The notes under the pieces were generated by a model. It searched no databases. It saw nothing but the letters and a program-made list of their open reading frames with translations, and was not told the origin of the DNA. The position numbers and the translations under genes are program-made. Below are positions 5,983 through 10,430 of a stretch of 10,430 nt of DNA, piece after piece; positions within the stretch are counted from its first letter, which is position 1; each line of letters begins with the position of its first letter. The DNA is from Vulcanimicrobiota bacterium (lineage in GTDB: Bacteria > Vulcanimicrobiota > Vulcanimicrobiia > Vulcanimicrobiales > Vulcanimicrobiaceae), in the NCBI GenBank assembly GCA_027306845.1, contig DAHUYY010000049.1:271-10700 (forward strand). The letters run 5' to 3'.

Positions 5983-6804
5983 CTAGGTTTCGGCCTCCGC
6001 GTCAGGCTTTCTGAGGTATTTCCGCTTGATCGTCGGGTCGTCTTCACGGAAACCGAGGTCGGCGCGGAGGCGTCGCAACGCCGCGCGCAAGTGAATGACC
6101 GCCGCGGCATGGATCTGCGAGACCCGCGACTCCGAGACCCCGAGAGCGCCCTTAATATCCTTGAGCGTCTGCCCCTCGAAATAGTAGAGGGTAATCACGG
6201 TCCGCTCTTGCGGCGGCAACGCCTCGACCGCGCGAACGAGCTCTTGCACGATCTCCTTGCGCTCGACTCCGTCGCCGACATCGGCGAGATCGTCGCGCAG
6301 CGTATCGACCAGCGGGATATCGTAGCCGCGTTCGTTGGGAAGATACTCCTCGAGCGAGAGTAAGGCCGTCCCGCGGACGCGCTGAAGAATACCGTCGAGG
6401 TCGCGCCGCGAGACGCCGAGATGGGCGGCGAGTTCGTCATCGGTGGGAACCCGCCCAAGCGACGCCTCGAGTTCGCTTATCGCCCGCTCTACCTCCCGCG
6501 CGCGCTGCCGCACGGCGCGCGGCACCCAATCCAACGATCGCAGCGCGTCGAGGATCGCTCCATTGATCCGCGTGATCGCGTAGGTTTCGAATTTCACGCC
6601 GCGCGCATCGTCGTACTTCTCTATAGCGTCGATGAGCCCCACGATTCCATCGTTGATCAGATCGTTGATTTCGACGTTCGGAGGCAAATTCGACGAGACG
6701 CGCCCGGCGACGTATTTCACCAAGTGAAGGTACTTGTGAATTAATTCTTCGCGCGTGTAGGTCTCGCCGGCGATGCAATAACGTCCGACGGAGCGATCGT
6801 TCAT
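5983..6804 (-). CDS. fliA: FliA/WhiG-type flagellar sigma factor (sigma-28)
   Basis: This is an alternative sigma factor of the FliA/SigD/WhiG group, which directs RNA polymerase to late flagellar and chemotaxis promoters. The product is 273 aa. Region 2 (about residues 20-95) has NLPPNVEINDLINDGIVGLIDAI and VKFETYAITRINGAILDALR, with DWVPRAVRQRAREVE leading into region 3. Region 4 (about 195-245) has ALPPQERTVITLYYFEGQTLKDIKGALGVSESRVSQIH, the helix-turn-helix that reads the -35 element. A basic/acidic tail of about 25 residues (DDPTIKRKYLRKPDAEAET) extends past region 4. The ATG overlaps the cheB stop (ATGA), so translation is probably coupled. The anti-sigma partner FlgM is not in the window. 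I saw no convincing sigma-28 promoter (TAAA-N15-GCCGATAA type) in the gaps nearby. Confidence 0.96.
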   Translation of the reverse strand: MNDRSVGRYCIAGETYTREELIHKYLHLVKYVAGRVSSNLPPNVEINDLINDGIVGLIDAIEKYDDARGVKFETYAITRINGAILDALRSLDWVPRAVRQRAREVERAISELEASLGRVPTDDELAAHLGVSRRDLDGILQRVRGTALLSLEEYLPNERGYDIPLVDTLRDDLADVGDGVERKEIVQELVRAVEALPPQERTVITLYYFEGQTLKDIKGALGVSESRVSQIHAAAVIHLRAALRRLRADLGFREDDPTIKRKYLRKPDAEAET

Positions 6805-7883
6805 CGCGAACTCTCTCCGAACGAGCGATGGGTGAGTTCGACGAGCGTCGACGCGATGCGCTCGAGCGGTTCGACGCGGTCGACGAGCCCTGCGACCGCC
6901 GCCGCGCGCGGCATCCCGTAGACCACGCAGGTCGCCTCGTTCTGACCGACGACATAACCGCCGCGTTCTTTCAGCACGCGCAAGCCTTTGACGCCGTCCT
7001 GCCCCATGCCGGTGAGAATAACGCCGAGCGCACCGGCACCGAACGCCATCGCCGTCTGCTCGGCGAGCACGTCGACCGAGGGCACGTGCAGCGAGCTCCC
7101 GTCATCGGCGCGAAGAGCGACGACAATTTCGCCGAACGAACGATGTAATTCGAGCTGTTTCCCGGAGGGCACGACCAGCACGCTGCCCCGCGCGACGATC
7201 ATTCCCTCGGCCGCCTCGACGACATGCAACGCGCTCTGAGCGTTGAGACGATCGGCGAGCGGGCGCGTGAAGCCGAGCGGCATATGCTGGACCAGGAGAA
7301 TCGGTGTCGGATAGTTGGCAGGCAGCGCGGGAATGACTTTCGAGAGCGCAACCGGGCCACCGGTCGAGGTTCCGATCGCGGTGCATTCAAAAAATTCATG
7401 CCAAGCGCGCGGCGGCCCGACGGAGATCGGCGCGGGCGGCGCCGGAGCCGGCGCTACGGGGCGACGTTCGGGAGCGGGGCGGGTGCCGCGGCGGCCGAAG
7501 ATCGCGATCTTCGTTAATAGATCGCGTTGTACGTCTTTGATATTCGCGTAGACGCTGTCGGGCTTGGCGATAAAATCGACGGCGCCGAGTTCCAACGCGC
7601 GGAAGGTCGTCTCCGCACCTTCGCGGGTGAGCGCGCTGACCATGATGATCGGCGTGCGCGAGCGTTCGTGAATCAAGCGAACCGCTTCAAGCCCGCCGAT
7701 GCCCGGCATCTCGACATCCATCGTGATGACATCGGGGAGGAGCTCCTCGGCCCGCGTCACGCCTTCTTCCCCGCTGCGCGCCGTACCGACGACCTCGATC
7801 TCCTCGCTACTCTCAAGCATTTTGACGATCGCCTGGCGCATGAACGCCGAGTCGTCGACGACGAGAACTTTAACGCGCGCCAT
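6801..7883 (-). CDS. cheB: CheB, chemoreceptor glutamate methylesterase/deamidase
   Basis: CheB removes methyl groups from chemoreceptor glutamates and deamidates glutamines, giving adaptation in chemotaxis; phosphorylation by CheA activates it. The 360-aa product has an N-terminal receiver domain with D10-D11, phospho-acceptor D56 (TMDVEMPG), S83 and K107 (AKPD). A Pro/Ala-rich linker follows (about 134-160). The C-terminal esterase domain has the catalytic Ser173 in GTSTGGP, His199 in VQHMP and Asp295 in GMGQDG, plus the conserved NEATCVVYGMPRAA. All triad residues are present. The start overlaps the end of cheR by 14 nt and the stop overlaps fliA by 4 nt, consistent with co-translation. 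CheA, CheW, CheY and receptors are not in the window. Confidence 0.98.
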   Translation of the reverse strand: MARVKVLVVDDSAFMRQAIVKMLESSEEIEVVGTARSGEEGVTRAEELLPDVITMDVEMPGIGGLEAVRLIHERSRTPIIMVSALTREGAETTFRALELGAVDFIAKPDSVYANIKDVQRDLLTKIAIFGRRGTRPAPERRPVAPAPAPPAPISVGPPRAWHEFFECTAIGTSTGGPVALSKVIPALPANYPTPILLVQHMPLGFTRPLADRLNAQSALHVVEAAEGMIVARGSVLVVPSGKQLELHRSFGEIVVALRADDGSSLHVPSVDVLAEQTAMAFGAGALGVILTGMGQDGVKGLRVLKERGGYVVGQNEATCVVYGMPRAAAVAGLVDRVEPLERIASTLVELTHRSFGESSR

Positions 7884-8709
7884 CGTTCCCTCGCAGTCGA
7901 TAGTAGATCGCCTTCGGCGTTACCACCGGCTCGTATAGATCCGTTAGGCGAATGATCGATTCGGCATGTCCGAGGAAGAGATAGCCGCTCGGCCGCAGTG
8001 CCTTCGCGAAATTTTCCACCACGCGCTTCTGGGTAGGTTTATCGAAATAGATCAAAACGTTCCGGCAGAAAATCGCATCGGCCGGCCCGTACGCGGCAAC
8101 GGCACGCTGGTCGAGCAGATTCACGCGCGAAAATTCGACCATACGCTTGATCTCATCGGAGATAAAATATCCACTCTCGAACGGGCGAAAATTTTTGGCC
8201 ATGACCTCCGGGGGCGTCGCGCGGAACGAAAGTTCGCGATAGAACCCGGTCTTCGCTTTTTCCAGCGCGCGCGGCGAAATATCGCCGGCTTTTATATCGA
8301 TCTCCGACGGAGCGATGCGCCCCCCGGCGAGCAAGAGCATGGCGATGGTGTACGGTTCTTCACCGGTCGAACAGGCCGCCGACCAAATACGCAAGCGTCG
8401 GCGACTTTTGAGTGCCTCATCGACGACCTCGCTCGCCAGAACGTCGAGTTGTGCGCGTTCGCGAAAAAAATACGTTTCATTGTTGGAGAGCACCGAAGCT
8501 AACTCATCCCACTCCGCCTCTCTTTCGGCAGAGATCGTGAGATAGCGGTAATACTCGTCAAAATCCGCGACTCGACATTTTATCAAACGCGTCTGGAGCC
8601 GGCTCTGAAGCAGAAATTGCTTCGAGTCGTCGTAATAAATACCGAACCGCTCGCGGATTGCATCGCGCAAACGAGCGTACTGTTCGGCCGTTATCGGCAT
8701 TACCGACAT
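7870..8709 (-). CDS. cheR: CheR, chemoreceptor glutamate methyltransferase
   Basis: CheR uses S-adenosylmethionine to methylate glutamates of chemoreceptors, opposing CheB. The 279-aa product has the helical N-terminal domain (about 1-75), then SNNETYFFRE (75-84), the signature of the family, and the SAM-binding SAACSTGEEPY (110-120). Next come GDIS with D143 contacting SAM in the family, and FCRNVLIYFD (214-223). It ends with LGHAES and an AIYYRL strand typical of CheR. The ATG at 8709 lies 6 nt after the stop of the reductase gene, with AGGT 4 nt before it; a second ATG three codons later is possible. No TPR or other receptor-binding extension is present, so it looks like the basic single-domain form. 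Confidence 0.98.
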   Translation of the reverse strand: MSVMPITAEQYARLRDAIRERFGIYYDDSKQFLLQSRLQTRLIKCRVADFDEYYRYLTISAEREAEWDELASVLSNNETYFFRERAQLDVLASEVVDEALKSRRRLRIWSAACSTGEEPYTIAMLLLAGGRIAPSEIDIKAGDISPRALEKAKTGFYRELSFRATPPEVMAKNFRPFESGYFISDEIKRMVEFSRVNLLDQRAVAAYGPADAIFCRNVLIYFDKPTQKRVVENFAKALRPSGYLFLGHAESIIRLTDLYEPVVTPKAIYYRLRGNDGAR

Positions 8710-8715
8710 CGCGAC

Positions 8716-9924
8716 CTACGCAAGCAGCGATCTCGCCCCGAAGCGGGCGGCCTGAAGGTAGAGAAAGAGCCGATCGGCCCAGGTGCGATCGAAGCGTTCG
8801 TTGGCGATAAGCTCCGCAAAGCGCGGAACCGCCGCGAACTGCCGGAAGAGCAAGCGAAAGCGTTCGGGGCGCCGACCTAAAAAGTCGATCAACTTCACGC
8901 GCCGAGCGAGCCGAGCGTAAAAGCGATCGTGGAGCGCGCGCGCGTACGCCGCCGATGCACGGGCTGCATCGCCGCGATAGCGCCACGCAATATCGGCGAG
9001 CATGCGCCCGCTCGTCGCCGCTTCGTAGATCCCCTCGCCGTTCGTCGCGTCGACGAGCCCGGCAGCGGTACCGCCGATGCTCACCCCCTCCGCCCCGACA
9101 TTCGGGCGCGGCATTCCGCCGTAGAGGAGATGTCCCTCGAGCTTCACGCGCGCCTCGATACCGGGTGCGAGACGGCGAATCGTTCGATCGGCGAAAGTAT
9201 CGAGCTCCGCTCGAAGATCGGCACCCTGTACCTTCCCGGTGATTCCCAAGCCGATGGCGAGGTGATCGCGTTTCGGAAACATCCAGGCAACGACCAAGCG
9301 GCCGTCGCGCGCCGGATAATAATGCAGTTCCAGCGTTTCGTAGGTGACCGGCGTGGCTGGGCGAGCGAGGTACCACCGTTGCTGCAAGGTCGTCATCAAC
9401 CCCGAGGACCAACCCGAAAATGCGAAGTCCGGAAGTCGCTCCAATTTTGCGGTCGAGCCGGCGGCGAGAAAAACATGGCGCGCGCTTATACGCCGCCGTA
9501 CCCCGAGCGCGGTTTCGGCGTACTCGACGACTTTGCGATCCCCGTCCACGGCGAGATCGCGGAAGAGTGCATTGGTGCGAATCTCGGCGCCGGCTTCGAC
9601 GGCGTGCGCGGCAATAGCTCCGTCGAGCTCCTCGCGCGTCGAGGTGTGCCCGGGGCCAAAACGCACGGCGTGCTCTTCGCCGAAGGGATCGAAGAGCGCG
9701 AGACGGGGCGTGTTGCAATGAATCAAGGAGTCGGGGAGATCGAACTCACCGCAAAATCCCGGGCGCAGCCCCGCGGCACAGACGCGCTTGCTCCCGACGA
9801 CGGCATCCTTCTCCAGCACGACGACGCGCATGCCGCGCGATGCGGCCTCGCGGGCGGCAACGCCGCCGGCTGGACCGCAGCCAACGATAAGCAGGTCGGT
9901 CGACTCGATCATCGACGATGCCAT
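8716..9924 (-). CDS. Geranylgeranyl reductase-family FAD-dependent oxidoreductase
   Basis: This is a flavoprotein of the group that saturates double bonds of isoprenoid chains (geranylgeranyl, menaquinone or lipid side chains). The chosen product is 402 aa. A Rossmann FAD motif, LLIVGCGPAGGVAA (residues 11-24), is followed by acidic E38 for the ribose and a Cys-containing KRVCAAGL (46-53). AWMFPKRDHLAIGLG (213-227) matches the family's W-x-FPK motif. The second FAD motif reads GGTAAGLVDATNGEGI (284-299), where the usual aspartate of GDAAG is threonine (T286). No signal peptide or membrane helix is evident. Start choice is uncertain: ATGs at 9924, 9912 and 9990 are in frame, and the last would overlap the divergent pyrophosphatase start. 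The substrate cannot be told from sequence; a halogenase or monooxygenase relative is less likely given the FPK motif. Confidence 0.85.
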   Translation of the reverse strand: MASSMIESTDLLIVGCGPAGGVAAREAASRGMRVVVLEKDAVVGSKRVCAAGLRPGFCGEFDLPDSLIHCNTPRLALFDPFGEEHAVRFGPGHTSTREELDGAIAAHAVEAGAEIRTNALFRDLAVDGDRKVVEYAETALGVRRRISARHVFLAAGSTAKLERLPDFAFSGWSSGLMTTLQQRWYLARPATPVTYETLELHYYPARDGRLVVAWMFPKRDHLAIGLGITGKVQGADLRAELDTFADRTIRRLAPGIEARVKLEGHLLYGGMPRPNVGAEGVSIGGTAAGLVDATNGEGIYEAATSGRMLADIAWRYRGDAARASAAYARALHDRFYARLARRVKLIDFLGRRPERFRLLFRQFAAVPRFAELIANERFDRTWADRLFLYLQAARFGARSLLA

Positions 9925-9988
9925 TCGCGTCGCACCCGCATCACTCCGTTCCAGGTAGCGCTTGCGACCGACAAGAACCTCCGGATAC
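9925..9988. promoter_or_regulatory. Divergent intergenic region, reductase gene / ppa
   Basis: About 64 bp separate the two divergent starts and must hold or adjoin promoters for both genes. I see no clear -10/-35 pair. On the plus strand TTGCGA occurs near 9962, but its expected -10 would fall on the ppa start codon. A GATAAT on the minus strand (about 10013-10018) inside ppa lacks a good -35. The limits of this region depend on the uncertain reductase start. Confidence 0.3.
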
Positions 9989-10430
9989 ATGATGAAGGAT
10001 CGCAAACCAAGAAATTATCTCGATCTTCCCCTGGGCGTGCGCGCCCCCGAAGAGATCAACGTGGTCGTCGAGATTCCCGAAAAGTCGCGCAACAAATACG
10101 AGTACGATAAGGAACTCGACATCTTTCGGCTCGACCGCGTCCTTCACTCGGCGATTCACTATCCCGGGGACTATGGCTTTGCCCCGCAGACGCTCGCGCT
10201 CGACGACGATCCGCTCGACGTGCTCGTCTTGACTATCGAACCGACCTTCCCGGGTTGTCTCGTCGCGGCGCGGCCGATCGGCCTGCTCGAGATGTTCGAT
10301 CAAGGCAAGGAAGACGATAAGGTGCTCGCGGTTCCGGTCGGCGAGCCCGCGTTCGATGAAATTCACAATTTCACGCAGATTTTTCCGCATCTCCTCAAAA
10401 AGGTCTCGCACTTTTTCGAGAGCTACAAAC
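9989..10430 (+). CDS. ppa: Inorganic pyrophosphatase, family I (3' end outside window)
   Basis: This soluble cytoplasmic enzyme hydrolyses pyrophosphate to two phosphates and so pulls biosynthetic reactions forward. The 147 codons visible run off the window end, and the remainder should be short because E. coli Ppa is 176 aa. SRNKYEYD (33-40) holds the conserved active-site Lys/Tyr/Glu, R50 follows in LDR, and HYPGDYGFAPQTL is the next block. The metal-binding DDDPLDV has D72, D74 and D77, and FDQGKEDDK has D104 and D109, matching E. coli D65, D67, D70, D97 and D102. It ends at HFFESYK, the usual C-terminal region. Two ATGs in tandem start it (9989 and 9992) without a good Shine-Dalgarno; a TTG at 9962 preceded by AGG is an alternative. 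It is the only plus-strand gene and diverges from the reductase gene. Confidence 0.97.
   Translation, partial: MMKDRKPRNYLDLPLGVRAPEEINVVVEIPEKSRNKYEYDKELDIFRLDRVLHSAIHYPGDYGFAPQTLALDDDPLDVLVLTIEPTFPGCLVAARPIGLLEMFDQGKEDDKVLAVPVGEPAFDEIHNFTQIFPHLLKKVSHFFESYK

Noticed and set aside
9925..10005. Longer N-terminus for the reductase from 9990 (ATG) or 10005 (TTG).
   Set aside because: Both overlap the start of the well-supported divergent ppa gene, and the extra residues precede the normal family start; neither has a good Shine-Dalgarno.
1..10430. tRNA, rRNA, CRISPR arrays, insertion sequences, riboswitches.
   Set aside because: Gaps between genes are all under 100 bp and show no tRNA-like cloverleaf, repeated spacer pattern or transposase; no frame translates to a mobile-element protein.

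Overview
The window is GC-rich, densely coding bacterial chromosome from a flagellated, chemotactic organism. Eleven of the twelve genes lie on the minus strand, so they read from right to left. Most are housekeeping or motility genes with intact family motifs. I see no mobile element, tRNA, rRNA, CRISPR array or phage gene. Three features are reminiscent of Firmicutes and deep-branching Gram-positive-like phyla rather than Proteobacteria: the short conserved gene after fliA, the fliK-flhX pair (like Bacillus ylqG-ylqH), and a GAAC-N4-GTTC palindrome. High GC, with a geranylgeranyl-reductase-type flavoprotein and an archaeal/cyanobacterial-looking pyrophosphatase start, would fit a lineage such as Vulcanimicrobiota/Eremiobacterota. 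That placement is a guess and was not tested.

Right edge (9925-10430): an inorganic pyrophosphatase gene (plus strand, cut by the window end) diverges from a geranylgeranyl-reductase-family FAD oxidoreductase gene (8716-9924, minus) across about 64 bp.

Motility block (3370-8709, minus): cheR-cheB-fliA-small hypothetical-fliK-flhX. Spacing is extremely tight: cheR/cheB overlap by 14 nt, cheB/fliA by 4 nt and fliK/flhX by 4 nt, and the other gaps are 6 and 34 nt. This looks like one transcription unit, possibly starting with the reductase gene, which ends 6 nt before cheR. CheR and CheB set receptor methylation, FliA is the flagellar sigma factor, and FliK with FlhX belong to the export-switch and hook-length machinery.

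Housekeeping/repair block (55-3325, minus): ftsY-recA-recX-response regulator. The 44-bp gap between flhX and ftsY carries a perfect 7+4+7 inverted repeat with the core of a Gram-positive-type LexA (SOS) box. It is the most interesting regulatory signal here, because it would place recA and recX, and also ftsY, behind a damage-responsive operator. The ftsY-recA gap holds a second small repeat structure and is the likely place for a dedicated recA promoter.

I found no convincing wholly new multi-gene system. The best leads are the putative SOS box upstream of ftsY-recA-recX, the small conserved-looking gene between fliA and fliK, and a reductase with a substitution in its FAD motif placed at the head of the chemotaxis genes.
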